Assembly: GCA_022749755.1 (NCBI GenBank)
Contig: CM040450.1
Coordinates: 12,856,913 to 12,920,912, forward strand
From: Azadirachta indica
Taxonomy: Eukaryota; Streptophyta; Magnoliopsida; Sapindales; Meliaceae
Direction: 5' to 3'
Length of the DNA stretch: 64,000 nt
The position numbers and the translations under genes were made by a program. Positions 13,006 through 25,689 of this stretch are shown one piece after another (the first letter of the stretch is position 1; each line of letters begins with the position of its first letter). The notes below the pieces were generated by a model. It was given only the letters and a program-made list of their open reading frames with translations, made no database searches and was not told the DNA's origin.

Positions 13006-15860
13006 CTATGGTGTAGCTGTTTGTGATAATACTACTGGTTCCAGAGCCAGATGACTTCTGGCTGGACGTGCTTCTCTATTGAATGCAGTAGGAATGTAAG
13101 TGCAGGAATGAGATCTCTTCTCGCATCTTGCTCGTGGAGACAAATTTGCTTGCTCCAGAACCTGGGCTTGTAGTTCAGATGGGTAGTCCCTCATGCAACC
13201 AATACGAGGACCAGCTCCTGTACTCCATTTGGAGGATAGTTGCTGAGCCAACTGATAAGATTTCAGTCCTTTATGTGAATCTATCCTTCGTATGATTTTC
13301 TCTTTTGGAACTGGCTTTTCATTTTCTTCTACATCATCTTCTTCGAAGAGATTCTTCTTAGAAACCATGAAATCTTCCTCTGACAGGAATGATTCTTCAG
13401 CTGTTTCATAACCATCCTCCAGAGATTCTGGACTGTCAGGGCAGCAAGTTTCTGGAAGTGTTTCTGTGTCAACAATGTCAACCTCATCACGTCTTGTTGG
13501 TGCCTCCACTCCTGGTAACTTTGCACCTGATCTTTCAGTCCTTGGTACAGGTTGAGCAGGATTTTCTACAGCATTAGAGTCTTCTTTTCTTGAATCGATT
13601 CCCTCTTGAGTCCAGGTTTTAGAATCTGCTGCCTTAGTTTCTTGAGACGTTTCTGCTTCCCATGGATTGCCGTGGATGCTTTTGCTATTTGTGATAGAAA
13701 ATTCTTCTTCTTCATCGGGGCTTTCCTGAAAAATATCAAGAAATAATATACCATAGATTAGCCTCGATTTGTCTAATATTCCACATAGAGGGGATTTTCA
13801 ATATATAAAATTTGGGTATGAACTCTGGAAACACAGTTACGATGCAAAATGATGTAAGAACTGTTTGGCTACTAGAAAAATGCATTCATCTCCCATGATA
13901 CAAGGTCTGTACTCGAATACAGAAAATAAATCCATCTTCCTTTTTGCCCACTAACAGTTTCTTCCTGCAGAATGCTGGATTTGTTCCAGATTTTAACTGT
14001 ATCAGTGTTTTTACCTTCACATTAGTGAGATCCACGTTGTTCTCGTTGAGGAATGACCTGAACGCCTGAGAATTTTCTTCTGTTGGGAGATAGTGCCCAC
14101 TGTGACGCCAAACTGCCTACCAAGTTGAAAAAATAAAAAATCATATAAATTAAAACTAGTAGAAGAAGTATTTGAAATGCGTTTTTCCAAAAGTGCTTTT
14201 GAAGAAAGCACTTAACTTGAAAGTTCTTTACAAATAATTTCTTAAAAAGCCAATAAATGTTTCTTGTCTACCTTCAGAATTCCATGGTCAATAACCAATC
14301 TTCCAGCAGATAATGTGGCTCCACCAGCCAAAAAACTTGAATGTTGAAATGTTCCCTTGCACTTTTGCCCGACGTACAGAGTCTTGGATGTGCTAAGAAC
14401 AAAAATCCACTTGGTATCTTTAGGTCCGGACGTTGTATCAAGTACTTCTCCACTTTTCTTGTAAATGAACTTCCCATCCTCTATTACCACTTCATATTGT
14501 ACTCTCTCTGTCTGCAAGTTAAAAAGATATCAATTTTCAGCCTATATTTTGCCAAAGTTACATTGCCCGGAAAGGAAATTTTGATGCTTCAAACTATACC
14601 CAGATTCGGGTGAAAATATGAGAAATAACGAATCGAGATGAGACTAACCGGACCGAGATACTTGATGCATTGCTGTTGAAGCTTTGAACGGGGACATCTC
14701 TCGTGGCTAACTTCTTTTCCTTCTCCGATATCAAGCCTGAATGCCGGAAAGTTTACAAGTCAGTTTTGTAAGTTATAAGTTCTCAGATAACGAAGCTAAG
14801 GACTTTGCTATTGATTTTTTGGTGTTTGATTCCCTTACCAGTAGAAAAATGGCTGCCTACTCTGACAGTGCAGCCAGGTGAGATAGTAAAATTGGAGGTT
14901 ATGGCCATAGCGATGGCGAGGATCAATCTGCAAACAAATAGAAAAATGATCAACAACGACCATCCAGAAAAAGAAATGTAGTTTCATTCACAGGATTACT
15001 GGAAAAACGAGAACTCACCGCTTCAAGCCAATGCTGCAAAGCAAGCTTTCGAGCCTTTTTATCCTTGGATAAACCTTTCCCTACCTGCAGAGGAAATGAG
15101 AGATTCCAGCAATTAGAATCATCACATAATTGTAACAGAACTAAGCAATTTTTTTTCGCTCGAAACTCACTTTTGCGGCTCGTTTCCTTGCTCTTGACCA
15201 ACGCGACATTGCAGTCTCATTCTTGTCGATATCAAAGAATGATATGGAGCTGCGCTTCAGCTCAGCAAAATCTAACACTTTCCACCTACAGAAATGCAAT
15301 TCAAGAATCGTATCAGAAAACCATATAGATATGAAATCTTCCTAATAGATTTGCAGATAGAGACATTTCAATACAGACCATCTCTGCTCAGCGAGAACTG
15401 CACAATCTGCTAGCCGCCTTCTTGTTCTGAAACTTTTGTACACTTTCTGCAACCTTATTGCAGCTTGGCATCTTCGATTCCCATGATCCGGATGGGACTC
15501 GGCGTCATGAAAATCAATTGATTTTGGAGAAGAATTACCAGCATCTTCATTTTTAAAACTCATTGCGGTACCAAATGCTTCATTTTCCATTTCTGCGGTA
15601 GGAGTTTTAAACGAGTACTTGCTCTCCAATGCTTTCCCTTTCAAGCTACGTGATTGCACAACTGCAATCTTTGCTAAACCGTTTGGTTTTGCCAGTGAAT
15701 TAGGTTCCGAATCCCGACCATTGAAGCTGAGAGATCGCAATGCAGTCCTCTCATGATCTCCATCAGTAAAACTAATCGATCTCACGAGAACAGCTCCAAA
15801 ACGGCCATCCAGATCATCAAAATCAGCTGGGTATGAAAATGTCGAAAATGTTATCCCCAT
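13006..15860 (-). CDS. IQ-motif calmodulin-binding protein of the IQM family (8 coding exons)
   Basis: Plant-specific IQM protein, expected to bind calmodulin without calcium and linked in the literature to stress and hormone signalling. Coding exons in transcript order: 15860-15379, 15285-15171, 15084-15019, 14927-14839, 14736-14649, 14511-14272, 14116-14015, 13725-13006; total 1902 nt, 633 aa. The N-terminus [14 protein letters not shown] is typical of IQM2-like members. A single IQ motif lies at about residues 131-152 ([18 protein letters not shown]). The central conserved block includes [44 protein letters not shown] and [21 protein letters not shown]. The C-terminal exon is acidic and Ser/Glu-rich, less conserved, and ends with a basic segment. 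The start is the ATG at 15860: an in-frame region upstream has no ATG and is separated by a 5' UTR splice acceptor. Exon phases agree throughout. Confidence 0.93.
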
Positions 15861-15917
15861 TTTCTCAAAAAATGGATACTTGTATGTTGAAGTACCAAGA
15901 TCTACCGGTTTGTAAAC

Positions 15918-16251
15918 CTGTTTCAATGAACCAAAAAAAAAAAAAAAACAGAGTATTCAATACAAATAACAAATTTCCATGAACTTCTTCATCTTGGAAA
16001 TGCATTATATTGTAAATATGCTTTCAATAACAGAAAGAAAGATGCTTAAAAAATTGTAACAGTTCAAGCATAAATTAGAAAACCCATTTTCAGAAAAAGA
16101 AAATGCAATAATAATAGCAAAAACTGCTGCAGAAAAAAGACCAACATTTTCCATGGCATCTTGAATGCTCATTTAGTCAGAATGAAGCAGAGAAAAGTGG
16201 GTGGTTAGAGAGGAAAACAGAGGAAGAAATGGAGGGTAGATTTGGTCTTAC
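15918..16251 (-). other. Probable 5' UTR intron of the IQM gene
   Basis: On the minus strand a donor G|GTAAGACC (exon ends at 16252) and an acceptor TTGAAACAG|GTTTAC (exon resumes at 15917) flank a stretch with a poly-T tract just before the acceptor. The start codon follows 57 nt later. This is a splice-signal prediction with no transcript evidence. Confidence 0.6.
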
Positions 16252-16495
16252 CTCAGGCTGAAAGAAACAGAGGAAATGGTTAAAGGGCTAAGAAGAAAGA
16301 GAGGAGAGAAAAATGGAGGGGGAGATAGGGTTAGGTGAAAATGAGAGAAAGAGCGAAAATGTGGGGAGGTTTTTGAGGATTTTAATGGAGTTTCTTTTGC
16401 TTAACAGTTTGTTTTGAAGCTTTTTTCTCTCCCTCTTTTGTCTGAATAATGCAAACAAAACCGTTGGCTTAATGCTATTCTTATCAGATCATTTG

Positions 16496-16546
<51 letters not shown>
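16496..16546. repeat. Compound microsatellite (AT)n(AG)n upstream of the IQM gene
   Basis: A run of AT dinucleotides passes directly into a run of AG dinucleotides and then a GA-rich stretch to about 16575. Read from the minus strand it is a CT-rich tract about 240 bp upstream of the predicted 5' UTR exon, so it lies in the likely promoter. CT/GA tracts are common near plant transcription starts. Confidence 0.9.
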
Positions 16547-16550
<4 letters not shown>

Positions 16551-17328
16551 AAGGAGAAGGGGAAGTTGATGGAGAAGAAGAAGGTTTTTCTACTTCTTTC
16601 AAGGAAAAAACAAATAATTAGTTACAGAGAGTGTGTACTTCCTACATGGACTTTTATTGACTGCTTGAATGTTTCAAAACTGGAAAAAAAAAAAGGGCAA
16701 AAAATACTTTAATTAGAAAATTTAAGATATTAGAATTTCTCTTGTATTGTTTTGGTTGTTAAAAAGGTAAAATAATTAATGTATATGTAAATGATATAAA
16801 AACGAGACGATTAATAACGTATTATGAGTAAAAATAAATGTTATAGTTAATCAAATAATAATGTGGCATTCCGTGTTGTCACTAAATTATTTTTACATGT
16901 ATATTAGTTATTAAGCTACTTAAGAACAATAATACATATTAACAGAGAAAAAAAATATATTTAACTTGTAATCTTTATATTTTTTTTTTTTTTTTTTTAT
17001 AATAAAATATATGAGAAATATTTCATTTTACTTTCTTTAATATTGCTGAAAGATTAAGTATATTTATGTATAGTAAAAAAATTAGGATAGCCAAAAATTT
17101 GGAGGTTTTTAATTATTATTATTATTTTTTTTTTTTTTTTTATATGTGTGAATGGTTTACTTCATTGACTCTTCTAGACGTAGAAATTTCTATGTGGAAC
17201 AATGAAGTAGATAGTCTTCGGTTTTTTTTAAATTATATTATGGTCAATAGATAATTATAAAATAAATTTTTATTTTGGTATTTTAAAATTTATGCAAAGT
17301 TTGAATTGGTCTTCCAAGTTTTTATTGG

Positions 17329-17330
<2 letters not shown>

Positions 17331-17398
<68 letters not shown>

Positions 17399-17418
17399 TA
17401 TTATTATTATTATTATTA
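17331..17418. repeat. (ATT)n microsatellite
   Basis: Nearly pure TAT/ATT trinucleotide repeats of about 88 bp, with two short interruptions (TATTTATT). Confidence 0.95.
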
Positions 17419-18514
17419 GGTTAGGTTTTTTGCAGCCTTTCTAATTAATCTATTAGCTAGCAAATATTGCCAAAAGTTAACTAACATGATCTAATAGAGC
17501 CAAAATTTAACTAACATCACTCATATTCTCAAATATCTGTATTAGGATTAATATTTTTATTGCTATTTATTACCCTTTTTTTTAAAAAAAAATAAATATA
17601 ACTCAATTTCAATTATTCAAAATTTTAATGTTATTGAACTAAAAATTTAGTAATTATATGTTAATAAAATTAAGATAATTGATAAATCACATATAAGTAA
17701 TATATCTATTTGTTGACACATTAAGTTTATGTTTATGGAAAAAATTTTATACAACACTATTTTTACAACTGTCTAATAAAAATATATTTGTTAGATTAAA
17801 TTTTTTCTTATATTAATATAAATTTCAAGATAAATATAAAACTAGTAAAATCTCATAAGTAATTGTAATGATAATGTGGTAAAACAATACCTCACAAATA
17901 ATTAAAATAATAATACGGTAGAATAATCTCATATAAAATTTTTACACGTTGACATTTAATTTTATAAGAATATTAATTTCTATTATTTTTTAGACAATTG
18001 AAAAATACTCTTGTGATAATGATAAGATGTTGCTGTTAAATATTGAGAATCATTAATAATATGATAAAATTAAAATATAAATTGTGTTGAATTAAAAAAA
18101 AAAATCCAAAACGGTGCGGTTTACTTTATTTTTCATGCCTTTCCAACAAAAAAGCGAGAAAAAATGCATAAATAAAAATAAATAAATAAATGGCAACAGA
18201 ACATGTCGGAAAGATGACATAGTACTGTCACAAGTCAACAGCCACCGCCATTGTGCAGTGCTTGTACACAAAAGTACAATCCTCTTAAGTTGTCGCGAAA
18301 AGAAAAAGCATGTCTCACGCGTTTTTCCACCAATTCAAAACCACGCTCCACATGAATTTTCTGTAAAGATAGCACGCTAATTGCACGCGCAATAAAGTAG
18401 AGTATTATTAATAGTTTATGATATACAAGTCAAACATGTACAAAGTGTAACAACAGCTGTCCTTTTCGGTTCCCTATGCATACAGCTAGTACGTTCAACC
18501 GTACGGACTAACCT

Positions 18515-18523
18515 CCACGTGGC
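18515..18523. promoter_or_regulatory. G-box/ABRE-type motif CCACGTGGC
   Basis: Perfect palindromic CACGTG core with favourable flanks, the classic bZIP/bHLH binding site. It is more than 2 kb from the nearest recognised gene, so its role is uncertain and chance occurrence is possible. Confidence 0.35.
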
Positions 18524-20739
18524 GGATTCGCATTTGCATATGTTATTCCATGTTGAATTAAATGAGGAATTAAAAATTATAAAAAAACTGAGAAGTAATA
18601 AATCTTACTCGGTTTTGCGTTGACACTTCGGTAGTTTTGACTGCAGAGCTCAGTTGGTCTCCGTTACTACCGCAAGCTCAGAAATTACTTTTAAAAAATC
18701 ATATTGTCAAAAGGCAGAAACAAATATAGAAAAGCCAAAATAATTTTTTTTAACCTTAAAATATATACCTTTTTTTTTAATATTACAATTAAGTTCAGTT
18801 AAATTACCATCGGTGCTCTCAAAAAATTTAATTAAAACAACTAAATTTTCAAAGTATTTTCTAAATTACATTCATTGTTCAAACCTAAAACTATAATTAA
18901 ATAGAATAGTTTACAGTATAATACTTTATATTTTTAGTTTTGTATATTTATATTATATATTTTTCAATCTTATTTTGATTATGTGTTACAATAACAAGTA
19001 AATCTAAAATAAAAATAAGTTAAAAGGATAACCTAATTAAAAATATAAATAAAATCATTCTTGAGGCACGAAACCATTTAGTTGTGTTTTACCTTTTTAC
19101 GAGTAAATTTACAAAAATATGCAGTTGTAATTATGAAAGTTTTTCTTCATAAATTTAAAATTTTTCTTTATATTTATATTTTATATTGTATTTTTAATTC
19201 ATAATATAAAGGGATAAGATTAATAACCTCTTTTTTAGATATTACATTAAAGAGGATGAGAGTCGAATATTAGACTAGAGATTTTGGGTTTGCTGTTGTC
19301 GGTTGTATATTACATTACATACTCATGTATCGTACATCCTTTCACCCTTCTTAAATTTTTTTAATTTCATTTTTGTTATAATTTTTAAATTTTGATTGTA
19401 TTTTTTATAATTTAAAAAATAAAACAAAAAAATGTATAATACATCAGAATTGTCGCTGTGATTAGATTTAGATTATTGAAAATAAAGAAAAAGAAACAAA
19501 AACAGCTGTATGGTACATTTTCCGTATTTGTATTGGTCTGACAAAATCTCAGAATCTGACCAATCAGAATCAGACAAGTATCTTTTTGGTACAACGCGTT
19601 TCACCAGAGCACCGACCGACGCTCGCTCACTTCAATGCTTTAATTATTTATTTATCCACTTCATTTATTTTTTCAAAAAAAAAAAAATTTACACTTCAGT
19701 GCTTATAGGTGAAGGAGTAAAATTAATCAAATCAAGCTCGATTTATGTGCCAGCATGGTGGCTCGCACTGGAAAGTTGTGTTAGTTGAACGAGAAAATTG
19801 TTGAATGGATTGAAGAATTAAATTAAAAAAAAATTATTGTTTGAAAGTTCCAACGTTCAAATTCTTTGTTCCAATCGTATATAATTACACTTTGAAAATA
19901 GACTCCAGTAAAACTGACCTACTACGAGTCGGCTAGTGTAACTACTCAAATATTTTTTTCAATTTAATAAATTTTTTTATAAATTTAAAAAATTTCTGAT
20001 GTTTTTAACAAATAATTTTGTTTCAATTAGTGAAATATTTTTTTAACAAATATTAGATAAATAACTTAAAAATATTATATAATTAACATAATGGATAAAT
20101 TTTTTAAGATTATGTTATTGGAAAAAAAATAAAAATTTTAAAATAAAACCATTATAGATAATTTATTTTTTTAAAAAAAAGTTTAAAAATCGTAATATTG
20201 AAAAAACAAAAATTTCCAATTTTTACGAAATAATACATATATCGAGGGTTTGACATCTAAAGAATTATTATGATTGTTAGAAGGGAAGTCATACCAAGTG
20301 ATTGGTATTTTTATTTAATAAAAATTAAATAAAATAATTCTATGAAAAGAATACCAATACTCGTTTGGTCTTTTATTGTGAAAATAATAAGTTAAAAAAC
20401 TGATTTTCCTGGCACCAGCTTTTGCCTTTGAACATAAACATGTTTTATCTACTACGAAACTTGAGTGTATTTAAAAAAAAAATGCATGAAATTTTACGTA
20501 TATATTTCAGTTTTGCTTCCTATTCTCCATAAACATTGACTTAATTAAAAATTTCAAAAATATTGAATATGGTAGAAAAAAGAGATGCACCCACTAATGT
20601 TGACCAATGTTGACTGAGAATAATCTTAATTTTACTTAAATTTCCTGAAAAAAAACACTAAATAAATAAATAAATAAATAAATATATTTATATTGATAGT
20701 GAGAAAATTTAGGGTTGTTCAAAGTAGTAAACCATATGA

Positions 20740-20774
20740 AATCATCATCATCATCATCATCAACAACAACAACA
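20740..20774. repeat. Compound microsatellite (ATC)n(AAC)n
   Basis: Six or more ATC units run directly into AAC units. Confidence 0.9.
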
Positions 20775-20877
20775 TCTTATTTTCCATGCAATTTCTATCT
20801 CCCAATTTTCAATGCATGATGATTGAAGCATTCAACATTCAAACCCAAGAATCCAATTTAATATCTAATTGAATCAA

Positions 20878-20931
20878 AATAATTCATTCCTTACTTCGTC
20901 ATCAAATAATTCATTCCTTACTTCGTCATCA
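20878..20931. repeat. Perfect 27-bp tandem duplication
   Basis: Two identical adjacent 27-bp units, 20878-20904 and 20905-20931, each containing CATTCCTTACTTCGTCATCA. Replication slippage is the simplest explanation. Confidence 0.9.
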
Positions 20932-22190
20932 ATTCTTTCTTTCTTCATAACAAGTCTTCTCATACATAATCAATTTCAACTGGTGGTATTTTTTTAGGGC
21001 AACTTTTCTTTAGTTTTCTTCTAAGTTTTTCCACAAAGACTTGGTCTTTTCTTTTCCAAATGTAATATTACTACTAGCTTACTTCCTAGTAATAGACTAG
21101 TAAGCGCTGACTATGACTTTTACCATTTTTCTAATCTATTTAAATACCACTTTAGGAATTAGATAGATATTTGAATATTTGGTGATAAAATTTTTATCTT
21201 CTTTTTATTTTTGTGATAATGGGTTTATGAATAATCAGACATATTAATAATATGATTATTCTTATAATTTAAGAGTCAAACAAGGATCAGTTTGATTAAA
21301 TTTTCAATATGCCATAATTAGATAGCTAGAAATTAATTTAAATTTTATTTATTGTATAAAGTCAATTGAGTATAATTCACTTATTTTTATTCATTCTTAA
21401 TCATACATAAAGCAATGATTTAATATATTATTGTTCACGATATAAAAGAATAACACTATTACGTGAAATTATATGATTAATTTATGATTTTAATTTTATC
21501 AACAAAATATTATATAAATACACAACATATTGTACACTTAAACATAAATATGTTCAATGTATAGATATTTGATCGAATGAATTAATTTTTGGTCTTGTAA
21601 ACAGAAAAACCTTTTTCTTTTTTTTTTTTTTCTTTTTAACCACTTGCCTCAATTTTCAAGTCCACGACAATGACCAATACAATTGAAGTGAATTAATCAA
21701 CAATTTTTTGTGCACTCAGCAGACAAATTTATAACTATACGTGTAATATTAGTTCGGCCATAAAAATATGTTTATAATATAAAAATTTAGCAATATATGG
21801 TTATAAATTAACTCGGTATTTAATTTCATGAATAGATTGTGTATGTAGATTGTCAGTACATTGTATATTTTAAATGTATTATAATTTTTCAAATGTATTT
21901 TTTAAGAAATAATAATTATGATAACGAATATTATTACAACATGCATATTTAATAACAGCCACCCTACTCAAATTTTATACATATGCATTCAGAACAGTTT
22001 TTTTTAATTATATTAGTACAAATTTTATTGGCTAAATGAGTTAACTTATTGCTTTATATTAGTTTCATATTTGAATCGTCCCATCCAACATAGTATCAAT
22101 TTTTATTTTTCTCCAATATCAAGTCTACCTACCCTAAATTTTGAAAATTAATGTTCAATAAAAAGTTTAATAATAACAATTTCAACAATA

Positions 22191-22248
22191 AATAATTTAG
22201 CTCTGATTTACTTATCCTAAATAATTTAGCTCTGATTTACTTATCCTA
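22191..22248. repeat. Perfect 29-bp tandem duplication
   Basis: Units 22191-22219 and 22220-22248 are identical and contain TTTAGCTCTGATTTACTTAT. The pair lies at the start of the first copy of the eIF3c upstream flank block; the corresponding positions of the other copies have only one unit. Confidence 0.9.
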
Positions 22249-22675
22249 AAATTTGAGAATTGATATTTATTTAAAAAATAAAAATTAAAAATAACAAGTA
22301 AAACATCCCAAAAATACTTTATTATGTCACATTTACCGGACATAAAACAATAAAATTATAAAAAAATAAAGCATAAAATTTATTGTTTTGAATGCAAATT
22401 GATGTATAAAAGTTTGTCAACTAAAATAATTTATATATAAATTTTCAAAAATCACACATAAGTCATTTTTATAAAATAAAATGATAAAATTATGTTGCAC
22501 TTCATCAAATTCACACTCACTGGGCGGAGGTAGTTTCCATAAATCACCCGCAAGAGTAGGAAAAAATATTTTTGATTTGTATCAATCAACTGCTAAATGG
22601 GCCAATAGATTCTATGGGCCCATTGTAATTTAACCGTTAATATCAAATATTAATATTTAAACAGGTCGGGCCTAT

Positions 22676-23346
22676 CCCTCACGAACCTTCTCTCTTCTTC
22701 CCTTCCTCTCTCCAGCGTCCGCCACCCTTGTTTACCTCTCTTTTTCCATTTCTAGTACAGAGTTTCTACTTTCGTTTTGTTTTTTATTTCTCTTTTTTTA
22801 ATAAAAATAAATTTTTATCTATATTTAAATTTATGATAGGGTATTTTCATCTATTGGATTATATTCACTTTATGATGGTTTGAAATCATATCTAAATCAA
22901 CAATAATTTTATAATTTTTTATTTGATTATATTGTTGTGGTAGTTTTCTCTTATAAATCTGTAAGTTTTATAAGTTCTGAATATAAATTTTTTAAAATTC
23001 TCTTTCAGATTTACGAGGTTTTATACTACAACAAATATATTGTAAAAGATTTATTACAGTACTAATCAAATAGATCAACTACAAGAAGAGAGAGTAGTAA
23101 AAAGGAGCTATGGAGAATTTTCTCAAAAAGCTCTAATTTCAAATTTATTTTTTGTGTTTCACAATTTATTACCTTGTTAAACTTTTCAAAAAAATATAAA
23201 TTGTTAAGGTATTCTGTTATTTAAGATTTGTTTAGTTGTTTTTTGTAATTAATTTTTACAGTATATTCGCACATATTAGTGTAAATCTGCTATTGTAATC
23301 TTTTCTTAAATGAAATGAAGTTTTATGTTGTTGTTTTAAAAAAATA
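22676..23346 (+). mobile_element. Retroposon-like insertion in the first flank block
   Basis: This 0.67-kb stretch is missing from the two other copies of the flank block (empty sites near 26342 and 39668). It begins with a CT-rich, 5' UTR-like segment (22680-22745), ends in an A-rich tail, and has similar sequence on both sides (ATATTTAAACAGG and ATATTTAAAAGG), as expected of a target duplication made by target-primed reverse transcription. No long open frame was found. It could be a retroposed non-coding or truncated transcript; the source is unknown. Confidence 0.5.
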
Positions 23347-24139
23347 TATATTTAAAAGGTGATTAAAAAATAATTTTTAATTATTTTAATAAATAATTAA
23401 AAACAATTTCTAATAATTTAAAATGGAAACGATAAAAACAAGTGTATTAAAGTGTTTAAATACAAATAAAACAGAAAAATACTTTTAATGCATTTGAATA
23501 AAAAAAAATCATTGATATTTGCTAGAAATACCTTTTTGCAAACAATGCAAATACTAAATCAATGTATGAACAAAAAGTGTTTTTCAAATAAAGCAATTTA
23601 TTTTATTTTTAGTTGTGCTTTAAAAATAATTTATTAAATATTTTTTTCTTTATCTTTAAAACACGAAAAAAAAAAGGTGTAAAAAAAAAAATTACTAAGG
23701 AAACTCACTCTTCGAAATGGATTTTGTCATTTTGATATGATGGTGTGGTTGCCATTGACAGAGTATATTTAGTATCTAGTGGCCGAATTCATTAGACTCA
23801 AAATAAGATGGTTTACTCTCAACTTAGATCAACTAAAGACTTGTTTGTTTTGTTATTTGAAATCTTAACATATTAATTAATAATTGTTAATAAATAAAAT
23901 ATTTAAATTATTTAAACATTCACTCATTTTAATGTAAGTCAAAATTTTAACTTACTTATATTTCGATATTTTTAATAAATATTCAAATATAGATTAAAAA
24001 TTATTTTTTGTTAGACATTTAAATAATTATATTAATTAAAAAACATAAGTCAAAATTATTTAAAATTTTGAAAAAAGTTGAATTTAAAGCTATGTAATTT
24101 AAAAAATAAAATTATAAGAAATTAATAGTAATAAATTAA

Positions 24140-24310
24140 ATTTGTTGTGTATTTGAAGTCCCACATTGCTCCCATAAATAGGGTAATAAGTGTGTGGTTT
24201 AAATAGGGTAATAAGCCTTCACTTAAAACATGTGTTTTAGACTTAAAGCCTATGAATATCTACTAATCCATATATTGTGAGACTTTGTAATACCAAAGTG
24301 GACAATATCT
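24140..24310 (+). repeat. LTR-like repeat, copy 1
   Basis: Contains TTGAAGTCCCACATTGCTCC followed by a GTGTGGTTTAAATAGGGTAA segment and ends near ACAATATCTATTAATCC. The AAGTCCCACAT start resembles LTRs of several plant retrotransposons. The same sequence recurs at 37560-37735 as part of the larger duplication. No second LTR or internal domain is present, so a solo LTR or fragment is possible but not shown. Confidence 0.4.
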
Positions 24311-24379
24311 ATTAATCCATTCACAAGAAAATTTATATTTTAAAAGAGCAACTATTTTTTTAAACTATTATATAATAGT

Positions 24380-24730
24380 TTTAAAAGGAAAATTTTATTA
24401 GGCCTTGGAAATTAAATTTGAAAATATGTTTAAAATGTAATTCGGTCCAATCTATATCTAGATAGTTTTGTTTTCTAAACCCTCATACTTTCTAATTGCT
24501 ATTTTTTCCTCACACTTTTCTATAAAATAGTTTAAAAAGGAAATTTTATTAGGCCTTGGAAATCAAATTTGAAAATATATTTAAAATGTATTTTGGTCCA
24601 ATTTATATACGGATAGTTTTGTTTCCAAAACCCTCTTCCTTTCTAATTGCTATCTTTTTGTTGCACTTTTCCTTGCAGCCGTTTATTTCTATTTACTTTT
24701 ATTTCCGTTGATTTTCCCTTTAGATTATTA
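24380..24730 (+). other. Relic of an eIF3c promoter/5' UTR region
   Basis: Two imperfect copies (24390-24520 and 24540-24660) of a segment resembling the copy B promoter: a GGTCCAA-type motif, then TAGTTTTGTTT, CTAAACCCTC and a CT-rich stretch with CTTGCAGCCG. Copy B has CGGCCCAACTT, CTAAACCC and CTCCAGCCG in the same order at 40185-40260. Located before the exon fragment at 25464. Inferred from by-eye similarity only. Confidence 0.45.
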
Positions 24731-25463
24731 TTTTTTACCACCCTCAACTTTTATAAAGTAATAAAGCCAAATATACTTTTTAAAAATAACATTTAATCTC
24801 TATTTTAATATTTTTCCACAACATACATTTTTCAATTATATTAATTTAATCCCTATTTTAATTTTTTTATGACATACTAAGGACTAAATAAAAATTATTT
24901 TCTAATTTATTATTTTAATAAAAAATTATAAAAATAATATTATTAAAAAAATTTTAGCAATAAGTTAAATCAAATCTATTTGGTAAAATATTTTTAACTC
25001 TCTTATTTTATATTCTTAGTAATAATTTAATATTTATATATCAAAAAAATTTAAATAAAATATTTTTTAATATTTTATTTTTGTATGTATCATTCTATTT
25101 AAAAATTATAAAAATATAAATAAAAATAAAAAATAAAAACAAATACATTATATATATATTACAAATAAAATAATCAATTTATTCTCTTCCTTTTTATATT
25201 TTTATTAAAATTAAATTTTATTATGTAACAATAATATAAAATTTATTTAATTACTAATTTTGTTAACAAATGATTTTTATCTTATTCTCATATATTTTTA
25301 TTTGGATTTTTATAATTTTTCTTAAGAAAATAAAATAAATTTAATATAACATTTTAAATAAATATATTACAGTAAAATGTTGAGAAAATATTTTACTTTT
25401 TTTACAATTAAATATCAAATTATTACTAAAAAAAAGAAAGTTTAAAATATTTTAATATATGAA

Positions 25464-25640
25464 TTTGATATTCTCACACAATATCCTAATATTAATTGTA
25501 GTTCGTTAATAATACAATTGAGATTGATGAAAATGAACACAAAAGGGAGCAAATTATGAAATGAGCTTTTGTTAAGAAGATGGACATTGAGTTTTTGAAG
25601 AGCTTGCAAAGCATTGATCCACACATAGGTTGAGAGAAAA
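25464..25640 (+). pseudogene. eIF3c relic 1: fragment of exon 2
   Basis: Matches the middle of eIF3c exon 2 (copy B about 41892-42085): GATATTCTCACACAATAT, then GAGATTGATGAAAATGAA, then a join where about 35 nt are missing, then GACATTGAGTTTTTGAAGAG and GCATTGATCCACACATA. It carries small insertions, a deletion and frameshifts, and cannot encode a protein. Its TQY/ENETQKG-like text resembles B rather than A. It lies between two flank blocks, as expected of a once-complete eIF3c unit largely removed by deletion. Confidence 0.85.
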
Positions 25641-25689
25641 TGAATGCCATGATTGACATAAATTTTTAATTTACTCCAATTTCTCAAAT

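Larger units (their letters stand above)
16560..22140. other. AT-rich intergenic region without recognised genes
   Basis: About 5.5 kb with long A/T homopolymers, no open frame with protein similarity and no complete transposon recognised by eye. The segment 18130-18560 is less AT-rich and holds a G-box; it could be a distal regulatory region or an untranslated RNA, but nothing shows this directly. A short GC-richer patch lies near 19560-19630. Confidence 0.6.
22150..23830 (+). repeat. eIF3c upstream flank block, copy 1 (upstream of relic 1)
   Basis: Similar to 25690-26830 and, in part, 38940-39870. Shared landmarks in order are TTTATTGTTTTGAATGCA, ATTATGTTGCACTTCAT, AAATGGGCCAATAG, TTTAATGCAT with GTGAATG-like text, and TTTAGTATCTAGTGG. 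This copy is interrupted by a unique insertion at about 22676-23346. The block precedes each eIF3c unit, so it probably marks the ancestral 5' flank. Confidence 0.75.

Noticed and set aside
15861..15926. N-terminal extension of the IQM protein (LKQVYKPVDLG...)
   Set aside because: There is no ATG in this extension and a 5' UTR splice acceptor lies inside it; the ATG at 15860 starts the conserved protein.
17331..17418. Regularly spaced repeats as a CRISPR-like array
   Set aside because: It is a simple ATT microsatellite without spacers, in a plant nuclear genome.
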